DNA of 64,000 bases from a virus, in the IMG/VR virus record IMGVR_UViG_3300005264_000002, positions 1 to 64,000 of that record; one strand, 5' to 3'. This document shows positions 32,301-41,428 of the stretch, piece after piece (positions within the stretch are counted from its first letter, which is position 1; each line of letters opens with the position of its first letter). Below the pieces are notes generated by a model. The model searched no databases and had not been told where the DNA came from. It saw only the letters and a list, made by a program, of their open reading frames with translations. The translations under genes and the position numbers were made by a program.

Positions 32301-33492
32301 TGCGATTCTTGAAGCAAATAATGTTGAGTTAGAAGCTTTTAGAAGCGGTCTTCAAGCACAAAGTGACTTAGCAATCAATATGGAGACTCAAAAGGCCTTA
32401 GAATTGGCAAATATTAGAGCTGGAGCTTTAGCTGGAACTCCTGCAGGAGCAGGGGCCAGTGAAGATGTTGAGACATTACAAGCTAAAGTAAAACAGGAGC
32501 AATTGGCCCAATTAAGGGAAAATGATCGAATCTCTGAGCAAGAACATCAGCAAGCATTAACTCAGATTAAAATAAGTCAAATGCAGGCAAGAACTGAAAG
32601 AGAAATTGAGCTGCAAAACAAAAGATCTGAAGCACTAGGATTAACTGAAGCAGGGTTAGAATCTCGTTTAGCTCAAAATGACATAGTTTTCCAGATGGAA
32701 ATGGAGCAAATGAGACTCCAGAAAGAAACTATATTTGAAAATGAAGTCCAATTTCAAGAATCAATGAAAGAAATGGAAATTCAGAATCAAATAAGCAAAT
32801 CTGAAACTAGACAGAGATTTATTCAAGAAGAGATTGATCAAAATATTAAGAAAAAAGATAGTTTCGCTGTTTCTTTAGCTCAAATTCGATTAGCTCAGGC
32901 CAAACATGGCCAAGTAATGGGAACATTATTAGGAGTTCAGCAAACAGCAGAATTTAAAGGAGTTCAAGGAGCACTTAGCAATCTAGCTACTTTAAGAAAT
33001 TCTAAAGGGAGAAAAGAATTTGAAATTGGAAGAGCTGCTGCTTTGGCAGGAGCCGGTGTAAATATCGCCCAGGGAATAATTGCTTCATTAGCTCCTCCTC
33101 CAATTGGTGCTGGGCCATTAATGGGGCCAATTTTAGCTGGAACAATTGCCGCTGCTGGTGCTGTTCAGATGGCCCAGATTAGTGCTCAAAAATATCCTGG
33201 TGGACAGGCCGATCAAGGTATGGATTCAATTCCAAAATCATTAAATGGTAAATCTTTTATCTTATCTGCAGGAGAAAGAGTTGTTCAGCCTGAAGCAAAT
33301 AAGAAATTAACTTCTTTCTTAGATCAACAAGAGAAATCTGGTGGAGGAGGGAATATTTTCCATATTCATATTGGATCTGTTGATAGTGATGATAGAGTTG
33401 AGCAAGTTGCTCAAAGAGTTAAGAGTATCATTAGAGAAGACTCTGAGAGAGGTGAACCAATTATAAGTGCTAGGGGAGTCGTTAATGAGTAA
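29347..33492 (+). CDS. Tail tape measure protein (1381 aa)
   Basis: The longest gene here, directly after the chaperone pair. Long helical stretches alternate with hydrophobic Gly/Ala-rich segments near residues 95-120, 205-300, 500-690 and 1215-1280, the pattern of tape measure proteins that fix tail length and cross the membrane during DNA entry. Residues about 845-1210 are coiled coil. The C-terminus has PGGQADQGMDSIPKSLNGKS, resembling the C-terminal region seen in other tape measure proteins. Length would correspond to a tail of about 200 nm by the usual 0.15 nm per residue rule (inference). Confidence 0.92.
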   Translation: MAIEREISVNVVGTDENTSKTIQKVSQAIANQLVKATAAANAQFKQMETNTDKTNQVLQQNHKAAQKVSEQNQMIAESLEEIKGKEGIIATITSSMEGLVKTGLGIAGAFAGVVAIDKTFIPLNAIMGSLTNTMIGAQNRAAAMSTMFRQTASKTSILTQKFNQLKSNGIDVMIKGLNVGKTALTNTRAVLQNFTFSAKASGVILAGTSKAFLSASKHTELFEKGLAGTVVRASLAGAAFNMLGINLLRSDSILGKMAGVTLIALAASLAGAVFVVKQLLAAVGGLIQSIGDNLTAATEKQIELFAKAEKNTFAFTQTVTSYAESAEDAAAQTNMWNSFIADTSAATGETTDSLQALVAETVAATEAAHLNEIQMKELINRTIDLSERAHKPAMDTLVALINGMNGAGQSVISLGLHMSESAIQHSKLNAEVKKNFKNLSDSEKAQARFAVLMEQAGKAAGFASNNADLYSKSVKLQENAQKELNAELGRGAAIINGQYRFGLATVTRMMTNFIKPILPAIGFLEALGGRFLQVTGFITKNILIVGFAISTWKAFNILLAKGVAGGVFAQQLPFLNKSILQIVASLGATNANLGSLKGVAQTTFQILKSQSLNAVKSMLGLEATAKLTAKTFSTQLVKGLKAAGKGVLQFGKRLLVLLANPIVIKFALISAAIFLVVKALQKIEERTGIFSKVWEKFSAQFAGSSEMFQPVLDILKKIGDILTTVIGAAVKFVAAALSVFIGNILRTVKGLMLLSNVLSFMLPDAMVASAESLESINKQIDVLNKTAKDFAKEGAADLLGIFVSSAEAADGAIPMVKDWTKELASAAAGVGKMEEKAKKAFEAVKDFTPKINMAQFQKETAQFDTALKGLKKKLEAQKIVLIKAGANEEEIKTVETRISQTTEAIKGLQLRSAKEIRSARLKIVETELTSRKNKIFTVEQEIKQMRLDFANETRSQAIEIETQRILEQRNLATDAAKEGISVRQAAILEANNVELEAFRSGLQAQSDLAINMETQKALELANIRAGALAGTPAGAGASEDVETLQAKVKQEQLAQLRENDRISEQEHQQALTQIKISQMQARTEREIELQNKRSEALGLTEAGLESRLAQNDIVFQMEMEQMRLQKETIFENEVQFQESMKEMEIQNQISKSETRQRFIQEEIDQNIKKKDSFAVSLAQIRLAQAKHGQVMGTLLGVQQTAEFKGVQGALSNLATLRNSKGRKEFEIGRAAALAGAGVNIAQGIIASLAPPPIGAGPLMGPILAGTIAAAGAVQMAQISAQKYPGGQADQGMDSIPKSLNGKSFILSAGERVVQPEANKKLTSFLDQQEKSGGGGNIFHIHIGSVDSDDRVEQVAQRVKSIIREDSERGEPIISARGVVNE

Positions 33493-34297
33493 TACGCAAG
33501 GAATAAGCTTTTTATATGAATTTGATTTGGGAAACAAGCATGTTGATGATCCTGCTCAAAATATTTTATCAGTAACCTCTACGGCTCCAGGTGATTTTGA
33601 TCCTGCGAACATGACAAGTGAAGCAACAAGAGAAAGATGGCGATCTTCAGGGGTATTGGTAACTCAAGAAATTGTATGGAAAGCAGAACAAGCATCTAAT
33701 ATTGATACCTTTGCTATCTTAGGACATAATTTTTCTGAGGATGCTGTTATCCAATTACAAGCGAATATTTCTAATAATTTTGCTGCTCCTCCAGTTACAA
33801 TAAATATCCCTTGGAGAAAAGAAAATATTGTTTGGTTAAATGAGCTTGGTGGAGAATATGAATATTATAAGATCTCTATTCTTGATCCAACAAATCCATG
33901 TGGATATATTGAAATTGGAAGAGTTATTGGAGGAAGAGCATTTACCATAACTAATAATGAAGATATTAAAGATGCATTTAATATTGGCAAAAAAGATATG
34001 GCCGATCAAATGAAGACAGAGGGATTTTTTAGACAGTCAAATCAAAGGATAAAGGTTAGAACTTTATCAGCTTCATTTGCAAAATTAGAAACCAAATTAG
34101 GACTATCTAACGAAAATTTCTTAGGACTCAGGGAAATGTTCGATTATGTTGGTGAGACTGTTCCGTTACTAACAATCCTTGATCGAAATAATCCTGATCT
34201 TTTTACTGCTTGGGGACAATTCGATTCGATCCCTTCAGAATCGTTTACAACTAACGAATTTATGACATCTTCTTTTAAATTTAGTGAAGTTTTCTAA
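33485..34297 (+). CDS. Distal tail-like protein (270 aa)
   Basis: ATG at 33485 overlaps the tape measure stop by 8 bases and has AGGGGAG at correct spacing; an in-frame ATG 18 bases upstream lacks this. Beta-rich, with WKAEQASNIDTFAILGHNFSEDAVIQL, a signature of tail-tip proteins found straight after tape measure genes in many siphoviruses. Likely forms the ring at the tail end. Confidence 0.75.
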   Translation: MSNTQGISFLYEFDLGNKHVDDPAQNILSVTSTAPGDFDPANMTSEATRERWRSSGVLVTQEIVWKAEQASNIDTFAILGHNFSEDAVIQLQANISNNFAAPPVTINIPWRKENIVWLNELGGEYEYYKISILDPTNPCGYIEIGRVIGGRAFTITNNEDIKDAFNIGKKDMADQMKTEGFFRQSNQRIKVRTLSASFAKLETKLGLSNENFLGLREMFDYVGETVPLLTILDRNNPDLFTAWGQFDSIPSESFTTNEFMTSSFKFSEVF

Positions 34298-34300
34298 TTG

Positions 34301-34311
34301 GTGTATATATT
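34301..34311 (+). promoter_or_regulatory. Late-type promoter motif before fibre genes
   Basis: GTGTATATATT in the context AATTGGTGTATATATT; 47 nt before ATG 34359. Confidence 0.72.
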
Positions 34312-34358
34312 AAATAAGCCAATCAAAACTATCCCAATATTAGAAGAGAGAATATAGT

Positions 34359-36797
34359 ATGTCACAGAACATATTCAAAAATCCATTTGTATCATCTCCT
34401 CCAACTTTAACAGGAGCATCAGTTGGAAATGGGACATTAACGATAGATCGTTTGACTCATTTCACAATAAACCAAGATTATACTGCTGTTTGTACAGCGA
34501 TAACTCCTTTTACTGTTTTTAAAATTATTGGAAGTTTAGATGGATCTGTTGGAGTTGCTGTTGTTGGGACTCAATTCTATGATCAAGATCTTAAGGTTTT
34601 CTTAACTATTAATCAAGGTCCAACTACTTTTCAAATTGGTGATACTTTTGAATTTACTCTTGATCAAGGGACAGATCTAAATAGAGAAAATATTGATTTA
34701 TATGATGAATTACCTCAAAAGAATTTTGGGGTAGGTGTTCCAGGCTCAATATCTGGTGATTATAATATCAGATTAAATACTACTGGAATTGATGCTTTTA
34801 GAATTATCCAAGACTTAAAATTCACTTCTAAAATCTCAGGTGCAGAAGGGAATGAAATTTCTATAGAATATCTTGCTGGATCTGTTTTGAGTCCTGCATC
34901 ATTAATTATCCAAGATTTAACTTATACTGCTTCACCAGGTGAAGCTGGGAATGGAATATCAATTCTATATACTCAATTCACTCCTGGAGTTGCGGCCACT
35001 AGAGATGTTCAAGATATTAATTGGACAGCAGATAATATTGGGGTAAATGGAAATTATATTTCAATGGTTTATATTGGTGGAGGAACTGCTGGTTCTGAAA
35101 TTGTTAATGTAACAGGGACAGGAACAGGCGGCGATCCATATATAATCACAGTCACTATTGAGGATGGAGTTTCTTCCGCTGATCAAATTAGATTGGCCGT
35201 TGGACTTCATGGAGTGGCTGGACCGCTAGTTGATGGGATTGCTCTTGGGACAGGATTAGAGCCTCAAAGTATTCAAGCTCAGATCTTTCTTTTAGGTGGA
35301 TTAGATCCAATTGGTGACGCTGGAAATGAAGTTGTCAATGTAGTTGCTCTTCAGATTGAAGTTATTTTAGAAAGTGGAGTTTCAACTGCTCAAAATGTTT
35401 ATGATGCTGTTTTTGCCTCTCCTGCTGCTTTAGCATTAGTTACCCCTACAATTTCAGGGACTCCAGCTACAACTCAAACTGCCCCTGTTGCTGAGGCAAA
35501 TTTAACAGGTGGAGCAGATGATGTTGGATTACCAGGATCAGAAGTTGTCAATGTATCTGACAAGGCCATTGAGGTCACTTTTAATGATGGATTATCTACT
35601 GCTGATCAAATTAAAACAGCAATTGAAGGAGATATTGATGCTAATGCCCTGGTTACAGTAACTATTGAAGGTGTTGGGGCCAATTTCCAAGACTCTCCTG
35701 TTGTTAGAACATTTCTTAGATCGGGACAATTGGCCGGGACTTTTGCTTTTAACTCTGAAGAGTTAACCGTTCCTGGTTCTTTTTTTGAAGGTAATGCCAA
35801 TATTTTAGCAAACAATCTTAACCTTCAAAATGAATTAAATGTTGAAGGAGAGTCCGAATTTAGAGGAAAAGTTAAATTCGATGATGCTATTCCAGCAAAT
35901 AATTCAGGTCCATTAATCGAAAATAATCAAAAAACAATTAATAATCTTATCCAAAATGGAAAAGTTTTTCTTCATACAGTAAATGATGAAAAAATGGAGT
36001 GGTCAGATCCTGCTGGGACATTAACGCTTTTAGATGACATTAATATTGTATTTTGTGAAACTAATATTGTTAATACAATTCTAGCTACTGATGGGCCATT
36101 TGTTATTGCTGATGGTGAGCATTTATATGTGACAGTTGATAGAGAGAATAATGTTAATCTTACGACTACAATAGCTTCTACTGTTCCAAATAGTCCTAAT
36201 GGAGAAAATATTTTTAGATTAGTTTCTAGGGTAGGTGATTCATTAGTCTGGTTTGATAATACTCTTCAAACTGAAGGCAAGAATATTAGAATAGGTGAAG
36301 GTGGAGCTGGTGGAGTTGGCTATCAAGAAAAGTTAGGAAATGGCGATGGAGCAGTTACAGCTTTTGGCCCTTTAACTTTTATTCCATCTTCTGAAAAATC
36401 CATTCTTGTTTTTTCAAATGTTATTAATTTTGTAACAACTGATTGGACATATAATGTAGTCCAAAATCAAATTGACTTTATAACACCACCTCCTTTGGGA
36501 GCAGAAATTTATGTCTTTTATTTAACAGAAGGTGAAACTTTATCAGTTCCTACTCCAAGTGGAGTAGAACGTGTTGAATATAGAGATATAACTTTAGCTG
36601 AAGAAACTGCCAAACAATTGACATTAGCAAATCTTCCTGCTGAACCAACTAAAGTTAAATTAGATATTATTGGTGGATCAGCTCAAAGATATACGGTTGA
36701 TTTTATTGTTACAGGAAGCATTTTGTCATGGAGTGGTTTAAGACTTGATGGAGTCTTAGTTGAAAATAGTGAAGTAAGGATAAATTATTATTCTTAA
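34359..36797 (+). CDS. Tail fibre protein with multiple dispersed domains (812 aa)
   Basis: ATG after AAGAGAGAATATAGT. Residues 150-455 hold several full or partial copies of the dispersed domain (IIQDLKF, LIIQDLTY, VQDINW, then GNEVVNVV and GSEVVNVS units each ending GG). Residues about 470-540 look like a trimeric fibre shaft (NNLNLQNELNVEGESEFRGKVKF). The C-terminal 170 residues carry two units of a beta domain that ends in a Y strand, also present in the genes at 36832 and 37903. Likely a host-contacting tail fibre. Confidence 0.78.
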   Translation: MSQNIFKNPFVSSPPTLTGASVGNGTLTIDRLTHFTINQDYTAVCTAITPFTVFKIIGSLDGSVGVAVVGTQFYDQDLKVFLTINQGPTTFQIGDTFEFTLDQGTDLNRENIDLYDELPQKNFGVGVPGSISGDYNIRLNTTGIDAFRIIQDLKFTSKISGAEGNEISIEYLAGSVLSPASLIIQDLTYTASPGEAGNGISILYTQFTPGVAATRDVQDINWTADNIGVNGNYISMVYIGGGTAGSEIVNVTGTGTGGDPYIITVTIEDGVSSADQIRLAVGLHGVAGPLVDGIALGTGLEPQSIQAQIFLLGGLDPIGDAGNEVVNVVALQIEVILESGVSTAQNVYDAVFASPAALALVTPTISGTPATTQTAPVAEANLTGGADDVGLPGSEVVNVSDKAIEVTFNDGLSTADQIKTAIEGDIDANALVTVTIEGVGANFQDSPVVRTFLRSGQLAGTFAFNSEELTVPGSFFEGNANILANNLNLQNELNVEGESEFRGKVKFDDAIPANNSGPLIENNQKTINNLIQNGKVFLHTVNDEKMEWSDPAGTLTLLDDINIVFCETNIVNTILATDGPFVIADGEHLYVTVDRENNVNLTTTIASTVPNSPNGENIFRLVSRVGDSLVWFDNTLQTEGKNIRIGEGGAGGVGYQEKLGNGDGAVTAFGPLTFIPSSEKSILVFSNVINFVTTDWTYNVVQNQIDFITPPPLGAEIYVFYLTEGETLSVPTPSGVERVEYRDITLAEETAKQLTLANLPAEPTKVKLDIIGGSAQRYTVDFIVTGSILSWSGLRLDGVLVENSEVRINYYS
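34802..35720 (+). repeat. Tandem array of dispersed structural domains inside the tail fibre gene
   Basis: At least three units in tandem, more diverged than the copies at 25940 and 27377. Landmarks QDL(K/T)(F/Y), GNxIS(I/M), GSE(I/V)VNV, (I/L)xDGxS and closing L(L/T)GG recur. Confidence 0.75.
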
Positions 36798-36799
36798 TA

Positions 36800-36810
36800 T
36801 TGTAAGTATA
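36800..36810 (+). promoter_or_regulatory. Late-type promoter motif
   Basis: TTGTAAGTATA directly after the fibre stop codon, 21 nt before ATG 36832. Confidence 0.68.
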
Positions 36811-36831
36811 ATCTAAAAGGAGATTATAGAA

Positions 36832-37890
36832 ATGGCCAAAATATTAAAAGAGTGGATTGCTGATGATGCTGTCGATGGAACTAAATTTAAACTATTAAAT
36901 GATCAGAGCCTTAAAGCAAGGAATAATACTGATACTGATGATGTAAATCTATTTAAATTAAATACATCTAATGAATTAGAATTAGCTTTACAGCCAAAAT
37001 TTGCTTCAGATCCTACAGTAGATAATGATTTAGCAAGAAAAAAATATGTTGATGATGGTCTTGACCTCAAAGAGACAGCATCAAATAAAGGTGCAGCTAA
37101 TGGATATTGTTCTCTTGATGCAAATTCATTAGTCCCTCTTACAAATATTCCTCCAGCAGCTCTAGAGAGATTAGCAGTTGTTGCTGATGAAGCTGCTAGG
37201 TTCGCTTTGACAACCGCAACAGTTCAAAATGGAGATACTGTTAAACAAACAGATACTGGATTAATGTATTTTATTAAAGATGATACAAATCTAGATAATG
37301 CTTCAGGATATGAAGTATATACAGCAGGAGCAGCTTCTTCTGTTGCTTGGTCTGGAGTAACTGGAACGCCAACAACTGTTGCTGGTTATGGGATTACAGA
37401 CGTTGATGATGTTGCGAAAGCTGCAGCCGTTGCTGATTCAATTACTGAGGATGTTACTGATGTTGCACCTTCTCAAAATGCTGTTTTTGATGCGTTAGCT
37501 CTTCAGGCCAAAATTGCGGATTTAGCTTCTACTGATAATGGTAAAGGAGCCTCTACTGTTGGTGTTGAAGATTCTGGAGCAAAGTTTACTGCTACTGATG
37601 TTGAGGGAGTTTTAGCAGAACTTCAAGATAATATTGATGGGGCCGTCGGCTCAACTAATGGCAATGAAGTTAAAACATTATCTGCTGGTGATATTTCTAA
37701 CGGATATGTTGATTTAGCTCAAGAAGCAATTGCTGCTTCTGTTATGGTTCAACCTGTTGGTGGGATTATGCAAGAGCCAGGAGTTGATTTTACTCTATCA
37801 GTTGTATCAACAAAAACTAGAGTAACTTTTGCTGGTGATTTATTAGAGCTAGTTGAGAATAATAAAGTAATTTTTTATTACGAATATTAA
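36832..37890 (+). CDS. Tail fibre protein (352 aa)
   Basis: ATG after AAAAGGAGATTATAGAA. N-terminus has the attachment-type FKLLNDQSLKARNNTDTDDVN and DPTVDNDLARKKYVDDGLDLK segments common in tail fibres; the middle holds a VAWSGVTGTPTTVAGYGITD repeat-like unit; the end is a beta domain ending NNKVIFYYEY. Related in its end domain to neighbours at 34359 and 37903. Part of a host-recognition fibre complex. Confidence 0.8.
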   Translation: MAKILKEWIADDAVDGTKFKLLNDQSLKARNNTDTDDVNLFKLNTSNELELALQPKFASDPTVDNDLARKKYVDDGLDLKETASNKGAANGYCSLDANSLVPLTNIPPAALERLAVVADEAARFALTTATVQNGDTVKQTDTGLMYFIKDDTNLDNASGYEVYTAGAASSVAWSGVTGTPTTVAGYGITDVDDVAKAAAVADSITEDVTDVAPSQNAVFDALALQAKIADLASTDNGKGASTVGVEDSGAKFTATDVEGVLAELQDNIDGAVGSTNGNEVKTLSAGDISNGYVDLAQEAIAASVMVQPVGGIMQEPGVDFTLSVVSTKTRVTFAGDLLELVENNKVIFYYEY

Positions 37891-37902
37891 TAAGAGTTTT
37901 AT

Positions 37903-38148
37903 ATGAAACTGAATGGTTTATTTATTGATCCTGATATCTTTAAAATAAACACCGCTGATGGTGATGGGGTAACGGTTATTTACACTTTAACCAATACCCC
38001 TATTGGCGTTGGAGCTTTATGGGTATATGTAGATGGGATTAAAAGAACTTGGACACAAGATTATACCATCTCAGGTAAGGATGTAACTTTTGTTACTGCT
38101 CCAGCTTTAGGGCAAAAAATTGAATTTAATTATATAAAGAAGGATTAA
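37903..38148 (+). CDS. Single-domain tail protein (81 aa)
   Basis: Short leader; ATG 12 bases after the previous stop. The protein is essentially one beta domain: ADGDGVTVIYTLTNTPIG, DYTISGKDVTFVTAPALGQKIEFNY. The same pattern (DGxxxxFxL, DYxxxxxxIxFxxxPxxGxxIxVxY) is found at the C-termini of the genes at 34359 and 36832, suggesting a stand-alone copy of a fibre-tip module. Confidence 0.75.
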   Translation: MKLNGLFIDPDIFKINTADGDGVTVIYTLTNTPIGVGALWVYVDGIKRTWTQDYTISGKDVTFVTAPALGQKIEFNYIKKD

Positions 38149-38151
38149 GAC

Positions 38152-40293
38152 GTGGCCGGGAAACTTCAAAATCAAGATCATAAAAGTGAAGCTGAATTAA
38201 TAGCTCTTGGTGCTACTAAGACATCTTTATTAAATACCGATAAAATATATTCTCCAAAAAACGCAGATGTTTTGGAGACTGTAATTCGTAAGAATAATTA
38301 TTTGGCCATTGTTGATCCTACTGTTGATAACGATATTGATGAGAATTATGAGGTTGGATCGAAATGGGTCAATACTGTTTCTGGAAAGATTTTTACTTGT
38401 GTTGATAATGCTGATGGAGCTGCTGTTTGGTCAGAAGGTGGATCTGGTGGTGGTGGAAGTTTAGATATATTCTATTCTGAGGACTTTGAAGGTTCTGTTG
38501 ATGCCTCTAGCTTTACTAAAGGAAATAATTCTACCTTTTTAGGCGGTGGAGTTTTTGATGGGGATTTAGAAGATGAAGAAACTTCTCCTTTATCGAAAAC
38601 GAAATCATTGAAATATACGATGGGATCAAGTTCTACAGGTGACTATTGGGCCTCTCCTGTAATTGATATTGATGAAAAACAAACAAATAATGAAACTGGT
38701 TGGCACTTATATTTTACTTCAAATATTACTGATGGAGATATAAAATTTGTAGTTTATGATGTAACTAATAGTAAAATCTTAAGCTCAACCTTAGATATAT
38801 TTAAAACAAGATCTGGAGCAACTAGATTCTCATTGAAAGCTTATATTCCAGATGGAGTTACTCAAATTCGTTGGGGTTGTCATGTTGTCACTGGAAATAG
38901 TGGAAAAGTTCTTTTAATTGATGATGTTGAAGGGACAATGAATCCTTTTATTTATAAAGATTTAATTAATACTCAAACTCTTTGGTTAGATACTCGGGCA
39001 GGAGATGGATCTGCGACATCTAGAGTCCCTTATTATACAAATATTAGAGAGGAATCTGGTGGTGGACTATATACATTTGTCAATAATTCAACAGATGGTT
39101 TTATTTTAACTGCAATTAAAGATATCCCATTTTTTTCTATTTCAGCAAACTTTAAAACAACAACTGCAGGACAAGCTGGTTGGATTTCTAGAGATGGAAA
39201 CCCTGCTTCTGCATCTCAAACAGATGATAAAATAGCTGCTTATTCTAATAATAATTCATCTAACACAACATTAACTCATACATATAATGGGAAATTAAAT
39301 GCTGGAGAAACTATCTTTATTCAATATACTGGAACTGCTTCTAGTAACAATAACTGGAATATTTCTGTTTCAGCAGTAGCTGAAACTGCATCGGTTATTT
39401 CTTCTTCTATAGGAGCATCTCAATATATCACACATGATGGAGCGTTTAACTCTCTAATAAATAATGCAGGAGAGATTGAATTTAACACTTCTAACTTATC
39501 TTATATTGGGGATGATATCCTTACAATTGAGGATGATTCTGGGAACACTCGAACAAAATTTATAAATAATAATGGGTATAAAGTAATTGTAAACGTAGAT
39601 TTATCCGGTGTTACATTTAATAACAACCAAAACCCTGTTACTTTTTATATAAACGGATCTGAAATATCCAGAGGATCTGCTGTAAATTCGGGTACGTATA
39701 ATAAAAGTCACTCTGCTACTCTAATTCTTGAAACTGGTGATTATCTAACGGTAGGTACTACTGGAACTACGGTTTCTACCTCCGACGCATTATTTCTTAA
39801 TTTAACGGCCCAAGCTGACAAAGCTACTCCAATTATAGCTCCTCTGACTAGAACTTGCTATATTAAGGATGTGAAGTCTTCTGGAACAAATGGCGGAACT
39901 TTTACTGCAGGAGCATGGCAAACAAGAGATTTCAATGACCTTTCAGGCGATACTAGTTTTATTACATTAGATTCAAATCAGATTACTATATATCCTGGAA
40001 AATATCTTATTAGAGGATCTGCACCAGCGCACCAAACATCTAGGCATAAGGCAAAATTGAGAAATATCACAGATAGTACAGATGATATAATAGGATCTAC
40101 TGAGTATATTAATCCAACTTACTCTATCCAAACACCTAGTTTTATTTGTGGAATGCTTGAATTAACTGAAAAGAAAGTATTTGAATTACAGCATAAAACC
40201 GAAACAACCTCAACAACTTTCGGTTTTGGTGTAGCTTCTGGTTTTACGGTAGATGAGATTTATGCTCAATTAGCAATAACAAAATTACTATAA
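38152..40293 (+). CDS. Tail fibre / receptor-binding protein (713 aa)
   Basis: GTG start after AAGGATTAAGAC. N-terminal 110 residues have VDPTVDNDIDENYEVGSKWVNTVSGKIFTC, a fibre attachment module. Residues about 118-265 look like a carbohydrate-binding jelly-roll (DYWASPVIDID, GWHLYFTSN). The C-terminal 140 residues resemble C1q/TNF-like trimeric heads (GTFTAGAWQTRDFNDLSGDTSF...ITIYPGKYLIRGSAPAH). Likely binds host sugars. Confidence 0.78.
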   Translation: MAGKLQNQDHKSEAELIALGATKTSLLNTDKIYSPKNADVLETVIRKNNYLAIVDPTVDNDIDENYEVGSKWVNTVSGKIFTCVDNADGAAVWSEGGSGGGGSLDIFYSEDFEGSVDASSFTKGNNSTFLGGGVFDGDLEDEETSPLSKTKSLKYTMGSSSTGDYWASPVIDIDEKQTNNETGWHLYFTSNITDGDIKFVVYDVTNSKILSSTLDIFKTRSGATRFSLKAYIPDGVTQIRWGCHVVTGNSGKVLLIDDVEGTMNPFIYKDLINTQTLWLDTRAGDGSATSRVPYYTNIREESGGGLYTFVNNSTDGFILTAIKDIPFFSISANFKTTTAGQAGWISRDGNPASASQTDDKIAAYSNNNSSNTTLTHTYNGKLNAGETIFIQYTGTASSNNNWNISVSAVAETASVISSSIGASQYITHDGAFNSLINNAGEIEFNTSNLSYIGDDILTIEDDSGNTRTKFINNNGYKVIVNVDLSGVTFNNNQNPVTFYINGSEISRGSAVNSGTYNKSHSATLILETGDYLTVGTTGTTVSTSDALFLNLTAQADKATPIIAPLTRTCYIKDVKSSGTNGGTFTAGAWQTRDFNDLSGDTSFITLDSNQITIYPGKYLIRGSAPAHQTSRHKAKLRNITDSTDDIIGSTEYINPTYSIQTPSFICGMLELTEKKVFELQHKTETTSTTFGFGVASGFTVDEIYAQLAITKLL

Positions 40294-40303
40294 AGGAAAT
40301 ATA

Positions 40304-41065
40304 ATGAGCCATTACGATAATGAACGAAATAATGAAATAGCTGCAATTAATGAATTATTAATTGATGATTGTTTCTTTTCATTGCTTGATAGATTAGTTG
40401 ATTTTTCAAATATTCCCCAAAATGAAGCTCCTTATCTTTTAAGTGAAGATGAAGAGCTATCTTATTATGAAAGAATAACTCTTCATGAATCTTTAACTTT
40501 ACCTAGTTCTGATGATTTTGATGCTGAATTTATAATTTATAAGAATGAATTAATTCAAGAAATCAATAATCGTTATGATGAATTAGAACGAATTTATAGT
40601 ATTACTGAAAGATATAATGCTATTGAAGATATTAGGGGAGCTATTAATGAAGCTGGTTTAGATGAATCTATTCCAAATGTTAAAATAGAATTAAAAAGAA
40701 TTATTAAAGAAAATGATATAACACAATTAGAATTACTTGAAAATTCAGGAGCAGCTTTTATAGGTAAAGAAGCAATTAAAGCTCAAAAAATAGTAAGAAA
40801 AGAAAAAGGTAAAAAAGCAAGAATGCTTTGCACTGACATATTAGATTTAATGGCCGGTTTTAATTTAGAAAGAGAGCTTACTTCTGAACAAATTAACGAA
40901 CTAAAAACTACTTTCGCAGCAATAAACGGATACTTAATGAGTAATCAACCTTGGGCCGCAAAAGTTCTTATTGATGCCATTGAACCAGATGATGTCTTAG
41001 TTACTGCTGAGATTAAGCAAGCTATATTGAATGAATTTACTGAATCTGGATTACCAGGATTTTAA
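40304..41065 (+). CDS. Helical hypothetical protein in the fibre module (253 aa)
   Basis: ATG after AAAGGAAATATA. Almost wholly helical and acidic, unlike its beta-rich neighbours. Could be a fibre assembly chaperone or adaptor, judged from position only. No family recognised. Confidence 0.65.
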   Translation: MSHYDNERNNEIAAINELLIDDCFFSLLDRLVDFSNIPQNEAPYLLSEDEELSYYERITLHESLTLPSSDDFDAEFIIYKNELIQEINNRYDELERIYSITERYNAIEDIRGAINEAGLDESIPNVKIELKRIIKENDITQLELLENSGAAFIGKEAIKAQKIVRKEKGKKARMLCTDILDLMAGFNLERELTSEQINELKTTFAAINGYLMSNQPWAAKVLIDAIEPDDVLVTAEIKQAILNEFTESGLPGF

Positions 41066-41089
41066 TTGATAAAACTATAGGATATAAAG

Positions 41090-41428
41090 ATGGAGAAGCA
41101 GGCCTTTCAATTGTTGATGAACAAACTCCAGGGAATTGATCGCAGATTAGAAGAGGGAGATAAAAAATTCCATGAATTCCATCTTACTCTTCAGGAAAAT
41201 ACAAAAGAATTAGCTGAACATGTTAAAGGATCAATTGCGACGAACAAAAGATTAGAGATTGTAGAAAATAAAATGCCAAATATTGAAAAGCATGTTTCAT
41301 TTATGCAAAAATTTGGCAAAATAATTGGCCCATCTAAAAGAAAAATCGCAGGGGTATTAGCAGCAATCTCTTTATTTTTTGGAATCGTTAAAGTTATCGA
41401 TTATTTAAAAATGAAGAATATATTATGA
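41090..41428 (+). CDS. Coiled-coil membrane protein, XhlA-like (112 aa)
   Basis: ATG after ATAGGATATAAAG. Residues 1-75 are coiled coil; residues about 88-103 are a membrane segment (IAGVLAAISLFFGIVKVI) followed by a short charged tail. This layout resembles XhlA/hemolysin-type holin accessory proteins, but it lies in the fibre block and overlaps the next gene by 4 bases, so a tail role is possible. Confidence 0.6.
   Translation: MEKQAFQLLMNKLQGIDRRLEEGDKKFHEFHLTLQENTKELAEHVKGSIATNKRLEIVENKMPNIEKHVSFMQKFGKIIGPSKRKIAGVLAAISLFFGIVKVIDYLKMKNIL

Noticed and set aside
39695-39702. CGTATAAT inside the fibre gene at 38152
   Set aside because: No AAAAGATA box upstream and it lies within a coding frame (encodes TYN).
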